DNA of 64,000 nucleotides from Gossypium raimondii (Eukaryota; Streptophyta; Magnoliopsida; Malvales; Malvaceae), in contig NC_068569.1 in the NCBI RefSeq assembly GCF_025698545.1, forward strand, positions 21,514,001 through 21,578,000. Reading direction: 5' to 3'. Under the pieces are notes generated by a model. That model did no database searches and was not told where the DNA came from. It saw nothing but the letters and a program-made list of their open reading frames with translations. How positions within the stretch are numbered: position 1 is the first letter of the stretch; every line of letters starts with the position of its first letter. Positions 26,423 to 36,786 of the stretch are shown piece by piece. Made by a program: the position numbers and the translations under genes.

Positions 26423-27437
26423 TCAAGAAACATGGACATTTGAACTGTGTTTTTTATGTTCTGTTCCTTCCCTTGTACTACCAGACGTGGTTTGGCTCAA
26501 ATACGTAATCTCTTTCTCCAATCTGTTGAGTGGAACCCATTGTCCAACCCTTTTATCAAGCTTTACCACATGTGTGCCCCTTCCCTGATCCACAAACACC
26601 CATATCAGCTCCTCTTCATACCAAATCAAGAACCTTTGTCGCGATTTCCCGAAGTAGCGAGATGCTGAACATTCAATATGCCAACCAATGTGTGCATCGC
26701 CTTCATCGTCTGTGAAAAGTTCGAAACGTATGACGGATCCATTTTCTCTCAAATAATATAAGGAGTTACCGTCAGATACTGGGTTGGTAAAAGAAGGATG
26801 TGGGAATGTGGCAGAATGAACTGTGATCTTAATCCAGTTGCTGTCACCTTGACCCAAATACCATACATTTATTACCCTTTGCTGTAAATGTCGGATACCA
26901 AATATTTTCCAGTTGGGGGAAGTGGGAGTACCCGAAAAGCAAAACCCATCAACCGCTTCCATTTGCCACAAATCAGGAACTTGAATCCTTGTTCTCGTGA
27001 AAGGTTCGAAGAAGAAGATTGAAGTTGGAGGCTTCGTAAAGAGAAGCCAACCTTTATTAGAGAACCTAACTTCACATTCTTCAGATTCCGGAATACTAAT
27101 GCTATGCGTCAAGTTGGTAAGGGGATCATATAAATTATACCTTGTTCCCTTTTCTCCTCCTTGCGGAAACAAAAGCCATGGATATTTGTATGGAACACCT
27201 TCTTTATTCACCCTCCACTCCAGGGGATGGATCAAACTTCTCCAAATTTTGGTTGCTGTTAGAAAATTGATTTGATCGGCTAATGTGGGAAGATATTGAA
27301 AGATTAATATTTGTAAGTGTGCCGGTAACTGAAACCATATGCATTCACTCCCACTCCCATTATTTGGATGGATCTTTTCACGTCCTTGGATAATTTTCCA
27401 ACCACATGATTGTGATTGTGATTTATTATTAGACAAC
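26423..27437 (-). CDS. F-box protein with DUF295/KIB-type beta-propeller
   Basis: Predicted SCF ubiquitin-ligase substrate receptor. The exon runs from a likely acceptor (TTGCCTGCAG|G, exon start 27437) to a TGA at 26423-26425, about 338 aa. Residues 40-75 form an F-box: WFQLPAHLQILIFQYLPTLA, then a T.IWRSLIHP ending. After it come DUF295 features: YPWLLFP, YNLYDPLTNLTHSI, NKGWLLFTKP, IFFFEPFTRTRIQVPDLW, NVWYLGQGDSNW and VFVDQGRGTHVVKLD. No in-frame ATG precedes the F-box in this exon; the first methionine comes well inside DUF295. The start therefore must lie in an upstream exon, or has been lost. Substrate unknown. Confidence 0.75.
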
Positions 27438-27501
27438 CTGCAGGCAACAAGCAAGAAAAATAGTTAAAACCTATAATAATACAATAGAATATGTTACAAA
27501 T

Positions 27502-27858
27502 CTAAGGACGGTAAGGACGACAGAACATAAGAGTTGGTGCCTCTTGAATGAAGAAACAAATTAAACATTCGGGAGTGGTAGGTGGGGCTGTAAGGATACA
27601 TTTAAAATTGAAGGACTCAAAATCGAGATGCAGAGGGATAATGAGCTTAGGGAGATCAATTTTTTGTTCGGACTTGGGGTTCCACAAGAAACAACGTACC
27701 TCCACTGATCTCGGGACTTCTTTCTTTTTACTGATTATTGCTAATGTTGGGGGTTGTGGTTCTTTATACAAGATCCAATTGTCAGATATAGGTGTTGCAC
27801 AAAGATTTTCAAATTCTAGGCTATTTTTTTTCAGTGTTGATCTCCCACCCCACCCCAC
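27502..27858 (-). pseudogene. Truncated DUF295/F-box-type fragment
   Basis: Minus-strand frame with CFLWNPKSEQKIDLPKL, FKCILTAPPTTPECLICFF and PTLMFCRPYRP then stop. This resembles the middle of a DUF295 propeller. It begins without ATG inside a CCCCACC/CCCCTT low-complexity tract (27847-27880), exactly where the inverted cohesin-gene copy ends. It stops where the domain would normally continue. It may be the remains of a neighbouring paralogue cut by the duplication, or the 5' part of the F-box gene beside it. Confidence 0.55.
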
Positions 27859-27879
27859 CCCTCCCCTTCCCCTTCCCCT

Positions 27880-30157
27880 TTTGTTTCTTGGACTGTAAGG
27901 TTCTCCAAACCAGACATGTCAGGAACCTCTAAATGCTCTCTCTTATTTTTATCAAAAACTTTAACAATGTATAGAGGCTCTTCCTCCACCCTACAAACCA
28001 CTTTAAGATGTGAAAGGAGTTATCACACCGAAGCTTTTCCATGCTTGCTTCCGATTCACATACATCAAGCAATGTTCTTGCTTCTGTCTCGAAGTCCATC
28101 AGGTGGCATGAAAGACTACTGAAAAAATAATATGATTACAAAATGTTTTTACTTTGAGGCTTTTAGCTTCTTTCAGAAAGACAGGAGAGAACATATCAAA
28201 ACATATAGAAGTGAGAATCTAACAACTGAAATCGTTATGCATGCTCTTCAGCTGGAGTGTAATCTATCAAGAAAGTATCATCCAATGCCGCAATCTGCAC
28301 AGAATGGAAGAGTCAACTTGAGCAAATCAGGTATTTATGCCGCAATCTATCAAAAATCAAAATTGAAATATTAGCAGGGAAGCCACTGTTAATAATCTGA
28401 CAATTTGTAAGAACCATTCAAGTATTTATGTTGCATGTATAGGTCACACATGTTCCATAATAACAATCTTTCATAGTGAAAGCTTACCCCTTACAGCCTA
28501 AAAGCAGAAAAGAATGACATGAAAACCAATAAATCTAACTTTTCATCTATGCTCGGTATATTGCAATTACTACTATAAGCCCTTTAGGCTTCAATGCAAT
28601 TATAACTGGGTGAACTTTTATATTACCAATAGATTAAGAGGATGTCGGCAACTGAACGAACATTTAACAAATTAACAGAAAAGCAATAAACTTTTAGTAA
28701 AAATAGAAAGGATTCAACGTAATTAAACAATTCCAAGTTGTTGAGATAATCAAACAAATTGGACTGGAGTCTTTCATAAACAATTGAAAGCAAACCACAA
28801 GCATAATAAGAAAGACTTATATAAACCTGTGTACTATCTTATTACTGCACTGCATAAAAGTTTGACATATTTGGGTGTTAGTTGCTGCAATGGAGATGAA
28901 AGAATGAGGGATATTAGGTCTAGCCATTCATGTTTTATACATGTTACCAACCTGGCATGATAACTCGTGTAGTAGTCTATGTGTATTTTATATTGACATG
29001 ACACTATTTCTCTTATATGTCACATTAATAAAACATTAATTATACATAGTTTGTCACGTGAGTTGTCATGTTTAAAATTGTAACATTTTAGTTAGTATTT
29101 TCATTTAAATAATTCAATCGGACTCTGTTTAAAAGGTTGATGGTTGAATTTAACTCTTTTAAAAGGTTCTGTTTAAAAGGTTGATGGTTGAATTTAACTC
29201 TTTTAAAAGATTAAGAGTCAAATTTAGCTCAAAACAAAAGAATAATGACCAAATTGACAAAAAATGTGAACGTTAAGAATTAAATTTGTCATTATGACAT
29301 TGATGTATTCTACTTTAATATATGTTATAGATGGTAAATTGAATACAACATTACTTATTTAGCCCTCCAACTTTACAAAAAAAAAAAAAAAAAAGTCAAA
29401 TTAGCCTTCCATTTAAATTTTGCTTTTAAACTTGTATTGTTTGTCAAATCACTCTAAAATTGATGAAAAATTTAATGTTTATTAACTCTGCTAAGGTGAC
29501 ATTCACATGGCAGTCCACTTGTATACTACATTGACATATTAATTTATTTAAAAAATTTTAAAAAAAATATTTTTTTACATTTTTATACTTTTTAAATAAA
29601 TTTAATTATTTTTAATTTTTTAAATTAAAAAATAATTAATTGTCAAGTGGCATTCAAGTGTAAGCCACGTCAGCAAAGTTAACAGTTGTTAACTTTTCAT
29701 CATTTTAGAATAATTTCATAAATAACACAAATTGCTTAAAATTAAAAAAATATGAAAAATTAATTGAAGGGCTAAAATATTTTTTTTATAAAATTGAAAG
29801 GACAAATAAAAGAAACCAGTTAAACAACAAAACGAAAAATAATTTCAAACTCAACTTAAAAAACTAGCCCATTCTACGAAGATGGGTACAACTTAATTAT
29901 AAAACTCAAATTAAATAAAAAGTAACTGAAAAAATAAGATATATCAAACCTATAATCATATGTAACCGTATTAAATATTAATATTTAATTATAATACTAA
30001 ATACCAATAAAATTAAATAATTTGATAATTGAAAAATAATTATTAAAAATAATTATTGAATTTAGTGCCGCAGTTAATAGGTGGTTAAGTTTTAATATTA
30101 TTTACTAAAAAGTAATACGTTTAATGTAAATATATTATTCATATTATGAAAGATAAA
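27880..30157 (-). pseudogene. Inverted, internally deleted copy of the 5' part of the RAD21/SYN2 gene
   Basis: The reverse complement matches the cohesin locus in order. 27,880-28,827 matches 44,242-45,205 (introns 4 and 5, exon 5, start of exon 6). 28,828-30,157 matches 40,889-42,073 (upstream DNA). The intervening 2.17 kb of the source (42,074-44,241), holding the start codon and exons 1-4, is missing from the copy. Exon-like parts have a 13-nt deletion relative to the source (just after the MEKLRCD codons), and the exon 5 donor GTATGC has become GCATGC. No product is expected. The copy ends at the CCCC-rich tract at 27,847-27,880. The coding part looks about 90% identical by eye; the flank is more diverged. 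Confidence 0.9.
29125..29212. repeat. 44-bp tandem duplication inside the inverted copy
   Basis: Two direct copies start at 29125 and 29169, each beginning CTGTTTAAAAGGTTGATGGT. The source locus near 41,760-41,810 has one copy, so the duplication arose after the segmental event. Confidence 0.85.
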
Positions 30158-30240
30158 AGTATATATTATTCAAAATATAAAAAATCAGAATTCAAAAATA
30201 AAAATAAAAGTTCAAGCATAATCAGTCAATATTTTTATTA

Positions 30241-30545
30241 GAAAAAATTAGTATGAGTCTTTTAAAATATTAATGATTAAATTAATTTTTTAAATAGTGT
30301 CAAATTTAACTAAAGAAAAACAAAGACCAAATTGATAAAAGAAAATTAAACTTTAAAACGTAAATTTATTATTATATTTTTTATTGAGAATAAGTTTTAA
30401 TTTTGATTAAATTTCATTGACCAACAAAAGACACGTATAAGGGATTTACATAAGAGCGTTATAATTTTTGTATCAAGTTTCAAATAGTATATTGCATTTT
30501 TCATTCCATTTTCCAGATAAAAGTATTATATTAGTTTGGCTTAAC
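30241..30545. other. AT-rich spacer
   Basis: Nothing recognised except wording similar to the neighbouring dispersed AT-rich repeats. Confidence 0.5.
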
Positions 30546-31360
30546 GTATAAAAAGCCCTCAAAATTAAAAAATAATAATAATTAAGTTCCTTTTTTTTTA
30601 CACTCAATTTGGGTACTTGAGTTTTTAAAATATATCAAAAGACCCTCAAATCTTTTCAAAAAAGCAATCAAGCCCCTTACTTTTTTGCACTCAATTGGGT
30701 ATTAAACTTTCAAAAGTATCAAAAGATCCTCAAACTTTTCATAAAAACAATTAAGCCCATGCATTTATTAAAAATTATAAAAAAATTAAAATATTAAAAA
30801 TTAAAAATATATAAAAATCATAATAATTATATAAAAATTGTACATTTTATAAAAATCATAAAAATTATGAAGCATATATAAATAATAAAAAATTATAAAA
30901 TTTTATAAAATCGTAAGAAAATTATACAAAATGTAAAGAAATATAAATTTTGTAAACTTTTTATAAAAATTATCGTACTAAAAAAGCATTTTATATTTTT
31001 CTATAACTTTTAGTGATTTTTATTTTTATCATTTTCACCACATGTCACTTGTGTTGCAACATATGATAACTTTAATTGGAAAAAACTAGGGTTGTTAATT
31101 TTTTATGATTTTTATAAAATTTTCTAATTTTAATAAAATTTATGTTTTTATAATTTTATTAAAATTTAGTAATTTTCTAAAATTTATTATTTATGATAAT
31201 TTTTTCTAATTTTTAATAAGAGTAGGGGCTTAATTGCTCCTTTGAAAAAATTTGAGGTCTTTTGATGCATTTTGAAAGTTCAAGTATTCAATTGAGTGAG
31301 AAAAAGGAGGACTTAAATACTTTTTTTTTTTTAAGTTTGAGGATTTTTACGCCTTTCAAC
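30546..31360. mobile_element. Foldback/MITE-like element with ~135-bp terminal inverted repeats
   Basis: The left end (30546-30690) contains AAAAAGCCCTCAAA, CACTCAATTTGGGTACTTGA, ATCAAAAGACCCTCAAAT and GCAATCAAGCCCCTTAC. The right end (31205-31360) carries the same phrases in reverse complement and order. The centre is almost pure A/T. The internal CACTCAATT-to-AAGCCC module is itself duplicated near 30695-30760. No coding capacity, so non-autonomous. Exact ends and target duplication are not resolved. Confidence 0.7.
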
Positions 31361-31584
31361 TTATAAGTTTTTATATTATACTCAACTTATATTTTAGTTT
31401 TTTATTTGAAATTTTAATAAATGATTCTTTGTAGATTAAAAAAAAGTAAAATATTTCTTTTATTAGATTGTGTCATTGAATATTCATTCTAGTTTTTAAT
31501 TTTCAAGTATAATAATAAATTTAGTGGGTTAAATATTTCTTAGTCGAATTGATAATTATTTTTATATTAGAATTTGTGTTTTTT

Positions 31585-32100
31585 TGTTTAAGTTAGACTT
31601 TAAATTTGACAATTGTTCTCACATTAGGGTTTATAATTTTTTGTCTAAATTAGGCCCTAGGCTTGACAATTATTCTAACATTGGGGCTTGTACTTTTTTT
31701 GTTGTTGTCTAAGTTAGACTTTAAATGTGACAATTGTTGTCACATTACGGTTTATACTCTTTTTTTTTTTTTTCTATATTAGGCCTTAGGCTTGACAATT
31801 ATTCTAACATTGGAGCTTGTACTTTTTTTGTCAAAGTTAGGTCCTGAACTTGATAATTGTTTTTACATTGGGGCTTGAATTTTTTTCCAAGTTAGTTCAT
31901 AATATTTCTTTTAAAACCCTAAAGTTCAAGCCTCGATATGGGAATAATTGTTAAGCTCAGGGACTAACTTGGACAAAAAAAAGTTTAGGCCCTGCCTACT
32001 TTAAGCCTCAACCTAGGGATAATTGTCAAGTTCAGGGCTTACATTGGGCTAAAAAAAGTTCAAGCCTCAACATGAGAATATTTGTCAAGTTTAGACCCTA
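31585..32100. repeat. Tandem ~60-70-bp units in opposed orientation (imperfect palindrome)
   Basis: The left half has about five units of the form AAGTTAGxxxCTxxxCTTGACAATTxTTxTxACATTGGGGCTTGxACTTTTTTT. The right half (from about 31,905) has about three units in reverse complement, such as AAGTTCAAGCCTC, AATAATTGTTAAG and CAGGGACTAACTTGG. Alternate left units are more alike, giving a higher-order period near 120 bp. Transcribed RNA could fold into a long hairpin. Confidence 0.65.
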
Positions 32101-34845
32101 AATAGGGGCAAATCTAAAATTTTTTTAAGGAGGATGGAATTGAATTATAAATTTTTGAGAGATCAAAATATAATTTTTATTATGTATTAATTTATGATTT
32201 TACTATTTTTTAGGAGATTTAATAAAAAAATCATTTTTAGGGGTCAAACTAAAATTTGATCATATATTAATTTATAATTTAATACTATCTTAAGGAGCTT
32301 TGCATAGCAATTTTTTCATTTGGGGGAAGGTCTTGCTTGTCCCTTTTAATTCGCCGCTGACTCCAAATAATAATTTAATCCCAAATTTATTCTTTAAACT
32401 TTACATCTTTATTCAAATTGGTCCTGTATTTTATTTGGAGCAATATGAAGTGTGGTAGAAGAGAAGGTTCAAGTGGACCCAACAAGAAATAGGAACTTGA
32501 AAAAGATGAAGACAAATAAATCTTTGAACAAATCTACTTTGAATATATTGTAAGCCGCAAATAGAGCATATAATTGCCAAAAGGTACCACTATATTTATA
32601 CTCAAAGATGAAAAGAAAATACCGAAATATTGTGGGGGTGGAAATTATAACTTTCCACAGAAAAGCAATGGATGCAGATGCAGTCATTGATTGTGATTAT
32701 GACGTCTGTAAGTTGACTCAACTTCCTCATTACAATACTAATCTTCCTTGACCTCGTGATACCAAATAAGTCCCTTTAGGCTTCAATTTAATATTTAAAC
32801 ATTTTTAATATTTTATATAAAAATAATAAAAGACGAAAATATCATTATTATTTTATTCATTCTTTTACTAAAAAAGGTATTTAAATAGTTATTTTAATTA
32901 AATTGATATTAAACTAACTAATTAAATCATTTATATAGAATAAGTATATATATATATAATATGACTAATATTTTTGGTTTATGATTATGACCCATTGCCC
33001 ATATTCCATTCTTCGTGTTTGTCCTTCATTTAACATCGTTCATCAATACTTTTATTTGTATTTTTATATATTTAATAATTTCTTAAAATTCCCAAATTGT
33101 CTAGCTATTAGCATAATGACATGATAAATTTTAAACCATATGAGAAGAATTATAAATACTATTGTTTTCTCTCAACAAATAAATAATGGTGTTTTATAGT
33201 TTTTTTTCATATAATTAGTTTTAAAATATATTTAATTAAATCTCAAATGTCATTTTATTTGAAAAAAGAAGAGACAGAGAGAGAGATTATTTGTTACAAT
33301 TTTAGACAAACGTGAGAAAATTTTAGGCATTGAGAAGTTGTACAAGAAAAAGTCTTTAGTTAAAAAACAACCCCAAATACCCTCAAACTTTAAAAACTTT
33401 TTATTAAAATATAAATATGGATATTTTATTTTTTATCTTACTCGATGTGAATAAATTTTATAAAATCAAAATAAACCGTTAACTATGAGATACGACATGA
33501 TAGTTACTTACTTTATTTCTTAATTATGTGATCTAGAGTTTAATTCTTACTTCGAAAATAAAATATATATTGTGATCAGTGATTTATTTTAAAAAAACAG
33601 TTAGAATAAAAAATTATTACTAGCGGTGAATATTATTATTATAGAAAAGAAAAGGAGAAGAAAATGTTCCATTCGTTAGGTTGGGTCTTAACTAACAAGA
33701 GATATTTATAATATTATTTATCAATTTAACAAGAAAAAATAATAGGGGAAAAAGAAGGAAAAAGAAAAGCATATTTTTGCTGGTAAGGTCTAAGGAGGAG
33801 CCAAGACCAAAACGTGAAAAAGAATATATTCTTAAATTAAAAAAAAGAAGGGAAAAGTGAAGAGGTAAACAATTCCAAATCAAAATCCTACTGTTTCAGA
33901 GTGGGATGGTTGTTGGCGCATTAAACTAATTTAATTATTCATCAAGTGGGGGGTAAATAATGAGATTTGTGGCACTTTTTTATAAATATTTTTGAAAAGT
34001 CTTACAATCTCTATTATTTAAAATTTTCTCGAGTTGGATCTTAAAGTTGATTTTCATACTTTAAGTCTTTTTAAATTTGATATTCAAATGTTTTTTTTCA
34101 ATTATGTACACATATTAAGCTAGAGTTATTTGGTTTAGATACTAAATTGAGCACTACACCTAAATCTAGGTATTAAATTAAAATAGAAAAATAAAAAAAT
34201 TAAGTATCAAACTGAATATTAAAATTAAACTCAAATATTAAATAGTGTAGTAACCTTAAATAATATGACAAATATGGTTGCAGTGCCGACAATTTTGGCG
34301 GTGCTGGTTTTCTTGCTTAGATAGTTAATGCTGACGATGTCCTGTCTAATATTGCACGCACGTTTTCAACACATAATGAAATGTGAACACTGAAAATCTT
34401 TACGAATTATGTCAACAACTATTTTTTTATTACTATAAATGTTCAAGATTATCAACGTGTGATTTCTTTTAAATTTTAATTTCATTAAATTTAATAGTTA
34501 CAAAATATGTATTTAAATTAACGTATATTAACATTAAATAATAAAATTATTTTAATAATAGTCAATATTAATTAATTGAAATTAATTGGGACTTACTTAC
34601 TCAAAAAAATGAATTTAGACAAAAAACCATAAATCGTGAACTTATTTGAATATTAAAAATTTAATTATAAATAAATTAAACTGTCACATTTTTATAAATA
34701 CTAATATTTTAACAAATTGATTATTGAATTAAATAAGATAATTATATTCATATTTATTATACATGTAAAACTTCAAATCAATTCAATATTTATATCAAAA
34801 CTTTACTTGATAAGTGTAAATAAATCCATTATTGTATATATATTA
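32101..34845. other. AT-rich intergenic DNA
   Basis: No gene recognised. Parts near 32,105-32,350 (GGGGCAAATCTAAAA to CTTGTCCCTTTTAATTCGCC) look like a short degraded transposon. There is a (TA)n tract near 32,949. Confidence 0.5.
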
Positions 34846-35405
34846 CTAGACCTATTTATGGGCCAGGCCTTGTAAAAAAATTTTGCTCGTTTGCCAAGTT
34901 TGGGCTTAGCCTGGCTCGAAAATGGGCCTAATATTTTGTCCAAGCTCGGCTCAGATAAAAATGCTAAAACATAGGCCTGACTTGGCCTGACCGAATTAAT
35001 TTTTATATATATTTTAAAATATAATACAACAAAAATACTAAAAATATTAAAATAAATATTTTTCAACAAATTGAAAATAAATTAAAAAAATTATACTTAA
35101 ATAACACTAAAATAAGTGTAACTTAATAAACAAATGCGTCTAAAATAGTAATAAAATTAACAATAAAACAATAGTTATGTAATATCTAAATAATAACAAC
35201 AAAATAGTAGCAATATAATAGTGAAATGGTAGCAAAATAGTGAGAAAACAATAAGAAAATAACATTTTTTTTGTCTTGTTGCTAATTCGGGTCAGGCCTG
35301 ACCTGGAAAAAAAAACCTTATCCGAGACTTGACCAATTTTTAAAGCTTATATTTTTACTCAAATCCTCCCATTTTTCGGACCCACCATTGGCCAGATAAT
35401 TCTAT
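34846..35405. repeat. Dispersed repeat with GGCCAGGC/GGCCTGA-rich ends
   Basis: Both ends are rich in related words (left GGGCCAGGCCTTG, GGCTTAGCCTGGCTCG, GGCCTGACTTGGCCTGACC; right GGGTCAGGCCTGACCTGG, GGACCCACCATTGGCC). They flank a very AT-rich core. The ends partly mirror each other, as in the short GC-ended repeats common in plant intergenic DNA. No coding capacity. Confidence 0.5.
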
Positions 35406-35681
35406 ATATTACCTAAAACATTTTATATAAGGTAAAACATAACATATTTAGATATTAACTCGATTTTGGAAGTGCATGTATTTCGCCTTAAATGAATTAC
35501 CCAAAAAAAAAGATTATGATGGCTGAAAATACTGATGATGAGATTGAAATTAATGATAATATATGTTAATGAATATGGAGAAAATAAAATGATTATTTAT
35601 ATATTTAATATTTATGTTTAATTATTTATAATAAAAAGCGTTTAGATGTGAAAGATTATTATTTGTTTAGAAATAACGACA

Positions 35682-35927
35682 TCAGTATTTGCAACAATTA
35701 TATACATATTTCTCGAGGTCTTTTTGAATGAAAGAGCCATTTGACTTTGCAGTCAACAACTCATTTATTTGTTTTTTCAGGGAAAACTTATCCAAATGAA
35801 ACACAGATGTCATTTTTTGATAGGGTGGAAGACTTGGGAGATTTGAACCGACCAAATTCCAATTAAGAAGCAAAAGGACAAAACCAACCGCCGCAACACT
35901 CGTCATTGATACCAATTTTTCAAACAC
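35682..35927 (-). CDS. Unrecognised small ORF (81 aa), doubtful
   Basis: The reading frame starts at an ATG and opens with a hydrophobic stretch (VAAVGFVLLLLNWNLVG) that could be a signal anchor, followed by a Lys-rich tail. I recognise no family. It lies divergently just upstream of the choline kinase promoter and is less AT-rich than its surroundings. It may be a small gene, an exon remnant or chance. Confidence 0.2.
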   Translation of the reverse strand: MFEKLVSMTSVAAVGFVLLLLNWNLVGSNLPSLPPYQKMTSVFHLDKFSLKKQINELLTAKSNGSFIQKDLEKYVYNCCKY

Positions 35928-35978
35928 ACGAAATTAACAGGGAGAAGACCAGACTAAGCAAACTCCAGCTGGTCAGTC

Positions 35979-36171
35979 CACGTGTCTTTTGGTGATTGGT
36001 CCGTGTAAATTTCACGCATTTCGAGGTGTGATAGACAGTGCGTTTAGAAGTTGCTCCTCCCTATAGAGATTCCGCGGGAGAGGTTATTGTTATTATTATG
36101 ATTATTTTCAGCATCACAGCACAAAAAAGTGAAAAAAGTAAACGACTTTATGGTTTTCGCCTCTATAAATA
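35979..36171 (+). promoter_or_regulatory. Choline kinase promoter (G-box, CCAAT, TATA)
   Basis: A perfect G-box CACGTG (35979-35984, within CCACGTGTC), an inverted CCAAT (GATTGG near 35994) and a TATA box TATAAATA (36164-36171) lie upstream of the choline kinase transcript. The G-box is the likely target of bHLH/bZIP factors. Confidence 0.6.
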
Positions 36172-36786
36172 AAAGCATACAATCAACCCCCAGTTTTCAT
36201 CAAGCTTTGTTTTCTTCCAAGACTTTTAGACCTCTCATTAAGGAAAAGAAAAGTTTTGGAGTGTCTGTTTGCAACTTTCTTGGATTTTATCAGTCTCTTT
36301 GGTGGGTTTTCTTCTTTTTGTTTCTTTCTTGTAAATTCCATGTTGTTTGCTTGTTTTCTTGATGTTTTTTTATTAAGTTCTATTGCATGCATGGGGATCA
36401 TTCACATAAATTTCCCATTTTTTATGAATATGCTTAAAGATTTGAAATATTTTGTGGGAATTCTGTATTGGTTGAAGGTTGAATTGTTTGTTATATCAGA
36501 ACTTTGAAGGCTTTACTCAAATGGATTCTTTGATTCTCTAAGGTTAATTTGCAAGAACTCCTCTTGATGAAGATTTGAAATTGATTAAAGTATAATCTTA
36601 GCTTGGATCCTTATAGCTTATATTTACTATTTCTGCCGAGTTTTGTTTTGATCTTTCTGGATAAAATTCTGTTTTCTTTTCCATGAATATAATTGTTAAT
36701 TTGCATTTATAAAGCTCTCTTTCAGTTCATAATTGTGTAATTTGGATTACAGGTCTCTTGAATTCTATCTATTGATACACACACAA

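Noticed and set aside
26251..27275. Plus-strand and other-frame ORFs over the F-box gene
   Set aside because: Shadows of the long F-box reading frame.
29378..29394. Poly-A run as a retrocopy tail of the cohesin copy
   Set aside because: The copy retains introns and upstream DNA and the run lies inside it, so it is not a processed pseudogene.
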